Shown here piece after piece: positions 1 through 11,187 of a DNA stretch of 64,000 nucleotides (position 1 is the first letter of the stretch; each line of letters opens with the position of its first letter). The notes below the pieces were generated by a model. That model made no database searches. It was not told the origin of the DNA and saw only the letters and a list, made by a program, of their open reading frames with translations. Source of the stretch: Smallanthus sonchifolius (Eukaryota > Streptophyta > Magnoliopsida > Asterales > Asteraceae); NCBI GenBank assembly GCA_023525975.1, contig CM042043.1, forward strand, positions 35,598,001-35,662,000. Reading direction: 5' to 3'. The position numbers and the translations under genes are program-made.

Positions 1-563
1 CAAGACCATGAACTAGTGAAAGTATGAAAATGATTGAGGCACCTAGGACTTTATTACCCTTATTATCCGAAAATCACAAAAATATTATCCGCCTAGATAA
101 CCCTCTGAGCCTTAGCCTTTTCTTTTCTAAACCCATACTTATCACCCAACCAGCTTTTCGCAAACACCGGTTATTGGCTAACTGTCTTCAAAATGGGAAA
201 ATTATCTTATGTTATCATTTCAAGTTCATTATCACCGGGATGACTTTGGAAAGAATCTGCCATTTCAAGTTCATTCGAACTCGAGTGTCCCACTTATCTT
301 ACATTATCCATATATATAACCCTAGAGTTGAGTGAACATTGTTAGTAGTGAGGAGTTTTTGCATAATCAACGTTCTAGTAGGCTTGTCATGGATTCCATC
401 ACCTTAAAACATAAAAAGCACAAAAATAGAATAAGCAGCTCAAGAGTTATCCCGGAGTTTCGACACTAGTTGAAATTCCATTACCTTTGTAAAGTTTTTA
501 GTTATGGGTGTGATCATGCATGAGTTTGCTTGAGGACAAGCAAAGTTTAAGTGTGGGGTGTTA
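1..563 (+). mobile_element. 3' internal region of Athila-like element A'
   Basis: Non-coding 3' region of an Athila-like retrotransposon whose body lies left of the window. It matches 40711-40970, 41820-41889 and 51835-52065 of element A almost base for base, including the run that leads into the LTR and the purine-rich AAGTGTGGGGTG tract (550-561), the presumed polypurine tract. Relative to A it lacks about 850 bp that carry the 197-codon ORF of A (junction near 258-275). The short ORFs here are not convincing genes. Confidence 0.8.
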
Positions 564-2105
564 TGATATGTCATCAATTATATATATTTTACATACATAA
601 TAATCCCACATTATGGTACAAAATTGAATAATAACCTTGCAATTTATGCTTAAAACACATATATTTTGTAATTGTAGGTTATTCGGTGTTGAAAATACAA
701 ATCAAGCTAAATCCTATCAAGAACACCAAGAATTCAAGCTTCTAGAAGGTTTATTCCCAGAGCTTCTCTGCTCTCCCCGGCCCGATACCGTGTCCTCTAT
801 ACCCTGTTTGACTCCCCGAGCCTTTGCACGACCGTGCAACCCATTGCACGGTCGTGCATTACACATTTTGAGGCCTATTAATAGGAGGCTTGGGTTCTTC
901 ATTCCACACACCAATCCAGAGCAAAATTACACTCAAGAATAGAGCATTCTCATAATTAGAGTAGAGAGTAGAGATTAGAGGGGCTCCTCCTCCTTGTTTC
1001 ACAATAGGGGAGCCTACGAAACTCATCATTACGCAGTCGTTATGGCCATTCGTGGCTAAAACTTCTTTGTATTGCTAGGGTGAAGATGAGGTTTGGTGCA
1101 TGTTAATGTTTCATCTATTAATGAAGTGGTATGTTTATGTCTTTAACTAATTCGACCTCAATAACCATCTTTTGATGGGCTTTTATTATTGTCTAAATCC
1201 GTCTTTATATTTGTGTCTTGATTTTAAATAGTAAGATCGTAAAACCCTTTTTTATCAAACTTCCTTTGAAACTCAGACGTCTTTATACGAGCAGAGATTG
1301 ATAAGCCAAGGCTTGGTCTATACTTCTTCGTACGTCTTTATATGAGATTATTATGCGACCAAGAATCGGTGAACTCATGTTGGGAATGGTACGTCTTTAT
1401 ACTTGGTCCCATTGTTACACCGCCTTCCGGTGAGCAAAATATAATCACCTATTTAACTTAATATAAAGCATTTTCAGTCTGATGTATTTATCTAACCTGA
1501 AGATGACCATTCGATGGGTTGAGGGTAAATGTTGTCCCTAACGGGAGGCACTACCACTTTTTAAAGAATATAATTTACAAATCAAATGTCGTGAATACGA
1601 GGCTCTAGCGGTGACCCGAGTCACAAGTTTGTAGTAGTAATACCACTGAATTAGTTAACCTAACATTATCACGTACCAAGCTGATTCGAATCCCGAAGCA
1701 ATACATTTCGTAATCTGATCATTTTCGCTTTATTTACTTTTCTGCTATTTACTATTCTGCTAGTTACATTTTTGTTACACACTTCACGCACATTTTTACT
1801 TTTATGTTATTTACTTTACCGTCATTTACTTTTATGCTTCACAAGCACACAAAACTCACTCACTAATTAATCCGGCTAAACGATAACAAAAGTTGAGTAT
1901 TGGAACTCGACCGTGTCCATTGGTTCGATACTTGGTTCTTACCTGACTATATTACGCTGCGATAGGTACACTTGCCTATTGTGTGTGTTTTAAGTTAATG
2001 TAATTATCATTTTAATTTAAAATTTTAAAACCTGATCTTGTGAAATCAATCATCTTAAAAATATATTTATTTATATTTTTATATACTTAATTCACAAACA
2101 TATCA
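564..2105 (+). repeat. LTR of Athila-like element A'
   Basis: Begins TGATATGT and ends CATATCA, matching the LTR at 52066-53682 along its whole length and the truncated LTR at 36761-37274. The ends form short inverted repeats as expected of an LTR. It lacks an internal segment of roughly 85 bp that is present in the other full copy (about 52266-52350). Because an AAGTGTGGGGTG tract precedes it and decayed copia sequence follows, it is the 3' LTR of A'. Confidence 0.85.
826..885 (+). promoter_or_regulatory. U3 palindrome pair and TATA box of A' LTR
   Basis: GCACGACCGTGC (826-837) and its exact reverse complement GCACGGTCGTGC (846-857) are separated by 8 bp. A TATA-like CTATTAATAGG follows at 875-885. 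The sister LTR has the same layout with a better TATA (CTATAAATAGG). The placement suggests a U3 promoter element; the binding factor is unknown. Confidence 0.6.
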
Positions 2106-3849
2106 ATACCTACAACAATAAGAATGTGTAAGAGACACATTATTAAGAGGAGTGTAAGTGATACACGGAAAAACCGCAGATAGGGATGATAAGTGTTATC
2201 ATAAAGTGTATAATGATACACAAAACACCAATAAGTGTTATCATGGAATGTATAGTGATACAATGCTGAAATTACGAGTTATATTTTAAAAACATATCAT
2301 TGAAAGATAAAGTATCTTTAGAAGATCAAATTTCAAAGCTAACATGGATTGCATTCATATATATGTAATATTTAAGAGGAACATATTCTAAAGTAAGAAT
2401 CGCAACAATCTATTGACATTAATAAAGTTGTCTTAAATGTTTTGTATGACAAATCAATAAAGACATACCGTTAACATTTATGTTAACATTATCCATAACC
2501 CATAATGACTGGGATAAGATGAAAATGAAATGGTTCATATAGTTTCATCTAAAAGGATAATGAGCTTTGTCAATATTTACTATGAAAGAACTTTGAAATA
2601 TAGTTATGACGAAAGGAAAAGGATATTGCTTAAGAAGCATGTAATGGTGATCATAAAGTGTTATGATAAGACAATTCTATCTTATTGGATAAGATGCTAA
2701 GAGTACCAACTTTGACTATCAAGAAAGATTTTAGGAACAAGATCATGATTATTTATGACGACTTGTTAGTCAAACACAACGATCTTAAAAGGTTAAGATA
2801 CAAACACCATGAGATGATCATTGAGAATGATTACACAATACATCAACATTATCCGATATAAAAGTTTCATCAATAACATTTGCACAAACATGAGATGTTG
2901 TGACCTGGAAACATTAGAAGATAATATTTTGAAAGTGTTTTCAGATAACTTCTAATAGTTTGGAAATAAGTTCCAAAAGAGAGTTTTCCATCATTAAGTT
3001 TCATTAATGGGATCATGAAACTTGGAGACATCACGATAAAACAAATTCACACAAATCAATATCTAGCTGACCCATTCGCTAAACCTATACCTCAATCCGT
3101 ATGAGGAGCATGTTTATAGGTGATAGAAATGCTAGACTTGAGTTTGATTTGTTAGTATTTGGTGCTTTTCGAACGATATAGAAACATTGATGTTTTATAT
3201 TGACTTAAAGGTTAAGTGCATTATAAATAGATGTTTTTATGATTCGATATTTTATACATTTTAGAAATCCTTGAATATTATATATTCTAAATGTTCGTAG
3301 TTGATCAGATTCATGGGAATCAATCTGAACGTAAGACTATTGTGAATTGGATGATTGGTTCATTAGGAACGAAAGGCCAAACGGTTGGACGTCATGTTCA
3401 CAGATAATCATTAGAGAATGATTATTGAACGTAACTCGCTACAAAACTATCTTCATGGATCAAAGTCTTGAGAAGTTTTGAATATGGTAAGATCTATTGA
3501 TCCTTCTACCTGAGGCACGCACTAGAACTAACTCTGACTAAAGTTTATTCCTTGATCTTATCTAACGATGTACCTTAACTGGCAGTAATAAGGATATGAT
3601 TTGGAGTAATATGAAGTTAAGTGGGAGTTGTACGTGGCCAAAGGAATTCTGTTATCCTTTGATTAGGATCTGGACACTCTGGCGCCCTCGTTGATTCAGA
3701 TTGGTATAAATCGCGTGGCCACGCACAAACTAGAGTAGTTTGTTTAGACCATTTTTGAATTGGAGAACGAGAACAAAAATAGTTGAACCACATATGAGAA
3801 GTGACTTGTATCCATATCTCATGTTCAACGAATGACCTAAACAGAAATA

Positions 3850-3885
<36 letters not shown>

Positions 3886-4051
3886 GTTTACCATGGCTAT
3901 TGTACTTGGTTAAGTAAGAGTTACTTGAACACAAGGAAGTAGTTGACGATTATAAATACGTCATACCTTGTTAGGGGTAGTGAGATGAAGCTAGGCGTCC
4001 ACCACTGTCTATGTTGACCCGATTAAATGATGAATCGACCAAGTGGGACAT
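2106..4051 (+). pseudogene. decayed Ty1/copia body (RNase H end) with LTR-proximal tract
   Basis: Mostly unreadable copia sequence, with no long ORF. The clearest trace is at about 3030-3103, which reads in one frame as an RNase H C-terminus ending in NQYLADPFAKPIPQSV, a typical copia pol ending. A degenerate direct repeat of about 45 bp, with AAGTGTTATCAT cores, lies at 2189-2262. The AAGTGGGACATTG tract just before 4052 looks like the polypurine tract. A' appears to be inserted into this element, since the copia sequence starts abruptly at the A' LTR end. An (AC)n(AT)n microsatellite lies at about 3850-3883. Confidence 0.6.
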
Positions 4052-5003
4052 TGTTGGATATTAGATGTCCGATCATCGATAATATCAACATTACTATCGA
4101 GGTACGATCCGAAGAGTTACACTTTGGCAAAGAACAAATTGAATTGTTTAATTGTTAAACGTTATTACATGAAACAAGAGTTCAGAATTCGATGGATTAA
4201 ATATCAAGAGAGATATTTATTCGTTACGTCGTATTTAATTATTTAGAACAATTAAATCTAACGACAGACGAAATAGGGTTTTATGTATATATTAGAGTAA
4301 TATATATTGACAGGTTTTTATTTAATAGTTAAATATAAAACCAGTTTGGTTAACGCAAGATAGTTTATTGATTAGTGTAATTATAAACTACGGGGACTAG
4401 AACTGATTAAAGGTTAAACAGTTTATAATTAAAGGTTAATTGTTTAGGGTTTTAAGTGTAATTAGATTTACTATAAATATATCATTATACTAAAACCCTA
4501 ATGCTATTCCTAGCTAAAGGAGGAAGCCGACCCCCCCCCCCCATTGTGTCGTCCTCCACCACCCGGCCACCCGTCGCCACAGCAAGCCGCCGTCGGCCAC
4601 CGCTCGCCGCCGCAGTCGCCACCGTGCGTCGCCGTCGCGTTCCTTGTTTTCTCGCGAGCCGAACTGGACAAGGAAAAGAGAACTGGGTTCTCATTTAGTG
4701 TTTGTTTTCGTGTGACGTGTTCGTGTGACTAGTTGTCAACTAGCATGACGTTCTTTGTACCGGAGTGTTTCAATCCGATTGATTCGTCGAAGGTATAAAA
4801 CCCTAAACACCCTATGGTTGTGTTTATTTATTTGTTTATTATTGTCCAAACGTTGTGTAATCAGATCACTGAAAGGAATCCAGATCTGATCTGTTAATGG
4901 TATTGTTAAATCGCTTACGCTAAATTATATCTGATTTATTTATTTAAAAGGTTTAAATAATTATTGTTTTAAAAGGTTAAAATAGGTACCTTGATTCCCA
5001 ACA
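4052..5003 (+). repeat. Ty1/copia LTR
   Basis: Starts TGTTGG and ends CCAACA, a perfect 6-bp terminal inverted repeat, directly after a purine-rich tract and decayed copia RNase H. These features define a 3' LTR of 952 bp. It contains an unusual C-rich, GC-rich stretch (4531-4645). The overlapping proline/arginine-rich ORFs there are composition effects. A second LTR of this family is not in the window. Confidence 0.75.
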
Positions 5004-6019
5004 CAAGTATAGTTAATGAGTTATGTAATTTGCTAGTATGTTGTTTGTGTGGTGTGTTCGTCGTGGTATGTTTGCATCGTGTCATTATGGCATAGCAAAT
5101 GGGATTGTGAAGGATGAGTTCCTTCGGAAAGTCACCAACGGTGACGTATATTTAACAGGTTAATGGTGAGCTCGGGGTGCGTCGAACGCCCTGACGGGGG
5201 TGACCCTGACGAGGGTGCAGTGACGAGGTATGTGTTTATGTGGGTGTTTATATATGTGTAGTATTGCATGAAAATGCTGAGTTATATTGATTATGCACGT
5301 GGTGATATTAATGTTGTAATGTTAGTGTGACGTGTAGATGTCATCATTGTGGTATGTATAGTTAAATTGACCGTTGTGTCGGGATTATGACGTGGCGTGT
5401 ATAGGTGTCGTGTCAGTTAATTGTGAGAGTCCTAGTTAAGGCCGGGTGTGTTATTGTCTAGAGTTTGTTGTGTTAACCAAGTGTCGGGTTAATGCTTGTT
5501 CTTGGGTATGAGTTATTAGTATGGTAAGTTAAGTATATGTCAACTGGGTGATAAGATTATTATTACTAATATTATTATTATTATTATTATTGGAAGTACG
5601 GGCTGAGTCTCGGGTGATGAATGGTTATGGGATATCGTGGAATAAACAAGGGGTTAACTATTCGTTAATAAATCATAAAACTAATTTGTTAAGGACCAGA
5701 GGGTCCGAAGTAGAATAAACTGATGAATATGATGTGATGGTTTTATTCAAATTAAACTATTAGAATTCACTCAGCGTAGCTGACTTTGTGTGTACGTTAG
5801 ATTGTTTTGCAGGTAAGCGTAGCGTTGACATATCTTGGCTTGGGAGCGATGTTACTCGAATTGGTGTGCAGACATTTGTGAGGTAATTTAATATCATTAA
5901 ATAACAATAAAGGAATTTAAAACGACTCTCGCTATAATTGAATTAATAAGAAATGCGTTTTAAATGAGAATGACCCGTTATGAGAACCAACTGTAGGATG
6001 TCCGGGTTAGGGTCTTACA
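5004..6019 (+). repeat. gypsy (Tekay-like) LTR fragment
   Basis: Ends in CCGGGTTAGGGTCTTACA, which resembles the minus-strand end of the element C LTR (CCGGGAAAGGGGCCTTACA). The block at about 5763-5790 (CAGCGTAGCTGACTT) also matches C at 56214-56237. It is therefore an LTR of a C-related gypsy family on the plus strand. Its 5' part is missing where the copia LTR abuts, so the copia element probably inserted here. A short (TTA)n tract lies at about 5560-5592. Confidence 0.65.
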
Positions 6020-6351
6020 TGGATGGGAAATGGACTAACTTCCGTTGAAAACTAACTAATGTTAACGTCAAGGGTTAAAGACGCAACCATATCATAAAAG
6101 TTTGGACTAAGTTTTTAATTTTTGAAATTTAAAGACAAAATATGTAATTTAATCAAATGATAAGGATCATTTCTAAAATTAACTCAAATAAAAAATACGA
6201 AAGGTTTCAAGTTTTATTCATGACCAACATAAGTTTTTTAGGTGGCAAGTGTGACTTTTAGCCATTTAACTCTAATGCTTTTCTAGTCTTTGTTCCGTTT
6301 TTGCTTTTATTAGTTCTTTATTTTTAAATTTCATCTCATATATTATAAGCA
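6020..6351. other. intergenic, no feature recognised
   Basis: AT-rich DNA between the gypsy LTR end and the first Helitron. I see no ORF of note and no terminal repeats. Confidence 0.5.
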
Positions 6352-6730
6352 TTAGGTTAGAATCCCGTGTATTACACGAATTATATATTGAAAACGATAT
6401 AACTTATAAATTTGTAAATACATCTTAACTTGTTAGACTATTATGATCGGCTAACTTGTCAGACTATTATGATCGTCTCGAGATATTTCAAGTGCAAATG
6501 TGTGTATATAACAAATTAATATTTTTATTAATTAGTTATATTTTGAATTTCTATTATATATATTCTTATTTAATATAATTAGTATTTTTATTTAATAATA
6601 TATTAATAAAATCATTATTATTTAATAAGATACATGTGTATTTATTATGAGAGAGAAGCGAGAAAACCAATATGAAAAGACATGAGGAAATGACAAGTGT
6701 CCAACTTAAACACTTATTTATTAGTATAGA
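6352..6730 (-). mobile_element. non-autonomous Helitron 1
   Basis: On the minus strand it starts TC (6730-6729; TCTATACTAATAAATAAG) and ends CTAA followed by T. A hairpin (CGTGTAATACACG) lies about 10 bp before the 3' end. TC...CTRR with a 3' hairpin and no target duplication is the Helitron signature. The interior shares GAGAGAGAAGCG with the copy at 16123-16442. No RepHel coding is present. Confidence 0.65.
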
Positions 6731-7171
6731 CTAGGTTAGAATCCCGTGTAATACACGAGTAATTTAAATATAATGTTATATACTTAGAAATAAAAATTGT
6801 ATTTCTTTAAAACTTGTTATTACACGGGTTGAATAAACTCGTTTATTATGCGTGTTGAATAAAATGTAATATGTTAACACATACACTCCCCAAAATATGT
6901 TTTAAAAAATGTATTTTTACGTGACAATTATAAATTACGTTAAGTTAATTCATAAAACATTTTTTTCAACTGGGTATTAATCTTTTTTATGTAATTGATA
7001 CATGTTAATTTATATTAACTTTATTTGGTTAATAAGTATCCATAAATATATTTATATTAAATACTTAAAAAAATGTAATAGTTTAATATCATCATTAACT
7101 AGGAGAGGGAGACTGAAAAATATACAACCAAAATCTTTATTTATTATATAGTATATATATATATATATAGA
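6731..7171 (-). mobile_element. non-autonomous Helitron 2, abutting Helitron 1
   Basis: On the minus strand it starts A|TC (7171-7170, a TATATA run, then ACTATATAATAAATAAAG) and ends CTAG at 6734-6731, preceded by the same palindromic hairpin as Helitron 1. Its CTAG touches the first T of Helitron 1 with no base between. This is what insertion into the A|T site at the 5' tip of Helitron 1 would leave. Confidence 0.65.
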
Positions 7172-7266
7172 TTTGGATTCTGGATTACAGGGTTGACGCA
7201 TACCACACTTAAAACATTTTACGTGAGGTCATGATTACTCATTTTAAGATTTCTTTTAATCGTTGT

Positions 7267-7792
7267 CAATGTTTTAAAACCCGGATCGGACCGGACGGTC
7301 GAACCGGTCGGACCGGGAACCGTGACCTTCACCGGTCCTGTTACATGCTCTGAGACCGTTTGCTGGTTGAACCGGGCGGTCCAAGCGATTCAGCGGTCGA
7401 ACCGGGTAGTTTAATTTTATTTTTTTTACTAGTTTTTTTATCTTTTTTATCATATAGTCATTCTACTTACTTCTATTTACAATTTTAACCCAATTTGGCT
7501 CTTTCCTTTTAACTTATACGCTGCCACAGGTCCTCCAAAACCCTAATCAAAATTAAAATTGAAGATTCAAAAAAATTAAAATTTCTACAGACCTACAACC
7601 CTCGTTCTTGACTCAAAATTGTTTAAATGGTTGTATATGTAGTATTTGGAATTTTTTATATTTTTCTATATGTTTTTATGAATATTTATATTATTTATTG
7701 CGTCATCCGGTTCTTGAATCCGGTCCGACCGGTCCGACGAGTGAACCTTTAAGACGTCCGGTTCATTGTCCGGTCCGGTTCTAAAAACATTG
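7267..7792. mobile_element. MITE with 8-bp target duplication
   Basis: Terminal inverted repeats CAATGTTTTAAAACC... and, reversed, CAATGTTTTTAGAACC..., both followed by CCGGACCGG-type runs. They are flanked by a perfect 8-bp direct repeat ATCGTTGT (7259-7266 and 7793-7800). The size (526 bp), lack of coding and 8-bp duplication fit a hAT-type MITE. A Mutator-like element would normally leave 9 bp. Confidence 0.75.
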
Positions 7793-7800
7793 ATCGTTGT

Positions 7801-8005
7801 TTCGAATCTTAGTCAAAAGTTTTCAGAGTGTAAGATATTCAAAACTAGTTAATAAACACATGTTAGAATAAATAAAATATTAAATATATAATAATAAAGA
7901 TTTAGGATTTGAAAAGAAAATATAAAAAAATAATGAATATTAATGTTTAGGAATTAATAAAGAAAATAATAGTTAGTTACTAAGAATATATTAAATAATC
8001 CTTAA
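7801..8005. other. intergenic, no feature recognised
   Basis: AT-rich spacer between the MITE and the next Helitron; no coding or repeat ends seen. Confidence 0.4.
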
Positions 8006-8417
8006 TCTAATAAATGATTACATTTTTTTGCTACGCGTCGCTCTATCATTCAATCTCACTTTTTTTTCGGCCCAAATCATTTACCCGAATTAAATAACAT
8101 GCGGACCCAATTAAATAATGATATTAAAATAACATATTTTTAAATACTTAATATAATTCTAATTATGGATACTTATTATTTAATTATGGATAGTTGTTAT
8201 ATCATTTAACCAAACGAATTTAATATGAATTACATTTATTTTTTAGATAAAAAAAATTAATACCCATTTAAAAAAATGTTTTAAAAATTAACTTAACATA
8301 CGTTATAACCGTCATGTCAAAGTACATTTAGTTAAAAACATATTTTGACGAATGTACGTGTTAACGTATTATATTATATCTTTTTTCACCCGTGTAATAC
8401 ACGATATTATAAACTAG
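8006..8417 (+). mobile_element. non-autonomous Helitron 3
   Basis: Starts A|TC (TCTAATAAATGATTAC) and ends in a hairpin (CCCGTGTAATACACG, about 8387-8403) followed by CTAG|T. The 5' region resembles the reversed 5' end of the 16123-16442 copy (GCTACGCGTCGC versus GCTACGTGTCGC). It lies on the opposite strand to Helitrons 1 and 2 and has no coding. Confidence 0.6.
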
Positions 8418-8790
8418 TTACTAATAAAAAAATAATCAAAAAAAATCTTTAACATGTTGTATAACAACGACCTAATAGCTTTTGATATACTAAGTATGTA
8501 AACACAAGAAGGAATAGAATGAGAGAAAATGGATACGTCTTCTGTTAGAGATATATCATATCAAGTACAAGAGACATTATATATAGTGCTAATATCATTA
8601 ATACAAATATAAGTAATATAGGAGTTAAGAACTTGAATAGTCACCGTAATAACATATTCATAACATAACACACATAATGGTGAAAGGTGACCTAAATAAG
8701 TTACTTTTTATTAAGTTTAAATATTATTTAGTTTCTATCTTATTTCTTCTAAATAATTTTTTTTTTCTAAATAAATATATGTGAGATGAG
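8418..8790. other. intergenic, no feature recognised
   Basis: AT-rich DNA without ORFs or terminal repeats that I can support. Confidence 0.4.
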
Positions 8791-9121
8791 TAGTTCCCCA
8801 AGTCCCAAAAGTCATTGGGCAACGTCTATGCCGTGTGAAGTCAAATTTTAATTGCCAACAACTTATAAAGTGGTTTGAAACTTTCCTTAATCATCTTTTA
8901 TCAATCGATTAAGGATTTATTTGGTATAAGACATCACGACTTTAGTCGACAAATCTACTCTTCCAAATCTTATAAAACCTATATCCTATGAACTGAAAAA
9001 GTGGTCCTTATACCCTAAACTATGTTGTCATTATAATTCATTAAAATTATTCTTGTAAAAATATGTTTTTTTCTAAAGCATGAGTTGGACCTTCTGAGTC
9101 ACAATGAGCACATAACACAAC
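8791..9121 (+). repeat. dispersed/segmental duplicate of 16045-16793
   Basis: Several stretches, such as GTCATTGGGCAACGTCTATGCC, TTTGAAACT and CATGAGTTGGACCT, are collinear with 16060-16690 (GTCATCGAGATGTTCATGCC, TTTGAAACT, CATGAGTTGAACCT). Both copies are followed by a hAT-type end (9122 and 16794). This copy lacks the Helitron present in the other, so it serves as the empty-site comparison. Its nature (old transposon or true duplication) is unknown. Confidence 0.6.
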
Positions 9122-9817
9122 CAGTGACGGATCCATAATTTTTACTCAGCGGGTGCACAAAAAAAACAATAATTTTTTTTCATATAGTAAAAAAAACGGT
9201 AAGAATAAACAATAAAAATCAATAAATTTTGAAAAGGTGAAACACTATTCTCTGTCTACAAGTGCTAAATTATAGCATTATAGAATAAGATATTAACTTT
9301 TTATATTTTTGTTAAATACAAGGTTTGATTTTCTATAATTTTAATAAAAATAATAAAAAATTTTAAAGATAAATAATAACTAATATTATAATATTATAAC
9401 TAATACATAGAGTTTCACATTCAACCCATACCTCTCATGTGTGACAAACCCAACAACTTTGATATTATTTTATTTCATCGAGTTCCAAAGAAGATGTATA
9501 GCTACAGCAGGGAGATTTACCTTTTTTCAAGACACAAACACCCATTTAAACCCCCCCCCCCCCCTCTCCATTTACCCAGATGAAACTCTCTTCATCTTCG
9601 CCATCAGCTTTATTTTTTGAATATCAGTATCTTCAACTTCATCTACGTCAATCTTACTGTTGATTTCAAGCGGAATTTCATTTTGGTAAGGTGCCTGTAA
9701 ACAAAATGCATAGATGCCTAATTTTTTTTAGTTTAATTTCTACAAGAGTTTACATTAACTAACTTTTTTTTAACGGGTGCCTTCCCACCGTCTAGGATTA
9801 AGATAAATCCGCCCCTG
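9122..9817. mobile_element. hAT-like non-autonomous element
   Basis: Ends are CAGTGACGGATCC... and, reversed, CAGGGGCGGATTTATC..., each followed by a GGGTGC/GGGTGCAC-like subterminal block. The flanks are AACACAAC (9114-9121) and AACGCAAC (9818-9825), an 8-bp duplication with one mismatch. CAG-starting terminal repeats with an 8-bp duplication are typical of hAT elements. There is no transposase ORF. A C-run of about 14 bp sits near 9550. Confidence 0.7.
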
Positions 9818-9867
9818 AACGCAACTTAATTTATGTTAACAATTTGGACTAACAAGTACCGGTACAT

Positions 9868-9968
9868 TAAATGAATCTAATCCCACATCAACATCATTGT
9901 AATACTTTATAAATAAACTCACAAATTATTTATAGAGTATTACAATGATGTTGGTGTGGAATTATATA

Positions 9969-10003
<35 letters not shown>

Positions 10004-10320
10004 AATAAATACATATTTGTAAATAAGTACATATACATATAATAAAATAAAATAAAAATGTAAATACATGATTAAAACTTAAAAGTTTTATGTTTTTGAT
10101 TTAGTTATTATAACAAAGTATAATATATACACATATGTTATGTATTTATAACAAAGCATAAAATACATATAAGATTGAACCCTGAATTGATACACATAAA
10201 ATTTATATTTGATATGACATATTGTATTAAACAAATACATGATTGAAATAGATTGTTATTATTGCACAAAATGAATTAAAATAATACAATGATGTTGGTG
10301 TGGGATTAGATTCATTTACA
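9868..10320. mobile_element. foldback / MITE-like inverted repeat
   Basis: AAATGAATCTAATCCCACAT at the left reappears inverted at 10285-10319 (GTGGGATTAGATTCATTT). A second, inner inverted pair (about 9874-9907 against 9930-9963) makes a small hairpin of its own. Between them are (AT)n runs (about 9965-9995). The structure fits a foldback or stowaway-like element; the target duplication cannot be separated from the arms. Confidence 0.55.
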
Positions 10321-10335
10321 ATTGGGGTCTATGAT

Positions 10336-10366
10336 TTAGGGTTTGGGTTTGGGTTTGGGTTTGGTG
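10336..10366 (+). repeat. short telomere-like GGGTTTG repeat
   Basis: A TTTAGGG unit followed by four GGTTTGG-type units. It is too short to be a former chromosome end and is probably a chance or slipped repeat. Confidence 0.4.
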
Positions 10367-10403
10367 GCTCAATAACAGAGTCAAAGCCTCTAGAAACACC
10401 TAA

Positions 10404-11044
10404 CACTACTAGAAACATATATATTTTATACAAAAGTTTCCGACAAAAGAAATTTCCCACAAGTTAGCGACAAATTTCCGACAAAATAAAAACAAAAAAA
10501 TAACTATACGAGACAAATTTATTGAATAAGTTAACTTGTTTATTTACTATAATCGTCTGAATATTGTCGGAAATTACCGACCAAAGGATTTTGTTGCTAA
10601 TTTGTCGGAAAATTAATCGGGACTATGTCGGAAAAAACATTTTCTACGGAGTTTTTTCCAACAAACATTTTTTGTCGGATACTTGTCGCTAACGACTAAT
10701 TCCGACAAATTAACCACAAAACTGTTGTCGCAAAATTTTTATTTTTTTAGTAGTGAGATTTCGTGGGAAATTTGTCGGAATTAGTCGTTAGCGACAAGTT
10801 TTCGACAAAAAAATGTTTGTTGGAAAAAACCCCGTTGGAAATGTTTTTTCCGACAAAGTTCCGACGAATTAGCGACAAAAGTCTTTCGCAAGTAAATTCC
10901 GACGATTATAGTAAATAAATAAGTTAACTTATTTAATAAATTTGTCGGAAAATTGTAGGAAATTGTATAGTTATTTTTTTGTTTTTGTTTTGTCGGAAAT
11001 TTGTCGGCAACTTTTGTAGAAAATATATATGTTTTCTAGTAGTG
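10404..11044. mobile_element. palindromic CACTA element
   Basis: Starts CACTACTAGAAACATATATA and ends with the reverse complement (TATATATGTTTTCTAGTAGTG), flanked by TAA (10401-10403) and TAA (11045-11047). CACTA ends with a 3-bp duplication define the CACTA/En-Spm superfamily. The interior is two long inverted arms, rich in subterminal TTCCGACAAA / TTTGTCGGAA motifs, around a centre near 10735-10765. No transposase is encoded, so it is non-autonomous. A transcript across it would fold into a hairpin of several hundred bases. Confidence 0.85.
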
Positions 11045-11187
11045 TAAGGTTTGAAAGCTATGGTTTCAAGTCCCACTAGTGACAATGTTAAAATAAAATT
11101 CATCGTTCTAAAAAAAAGTAATAATTTCCAAACTTGAAACATGTATCGCAAGAGGTACAAGTTAGCTTAGCAGCACAGGTCAGTGGG

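Noticed and set aside
637..942. 101-codon ORF in the A' LTR
   Set aside because: Lies over the U3 palindrome pair and TATA and is not open in the same form in the sister LTR.
4485..4732. Proline/arginine-rich ORFs on both strands in the 4052-5003 LTR
   Set aside because: The GC-rich stretch is open in several frames at once, which is a composition effect.
10336..10366. Former telomere or chromosome-fusion site
   Set aside because: Only about four imperfect units; nothing else telomeric nearby.
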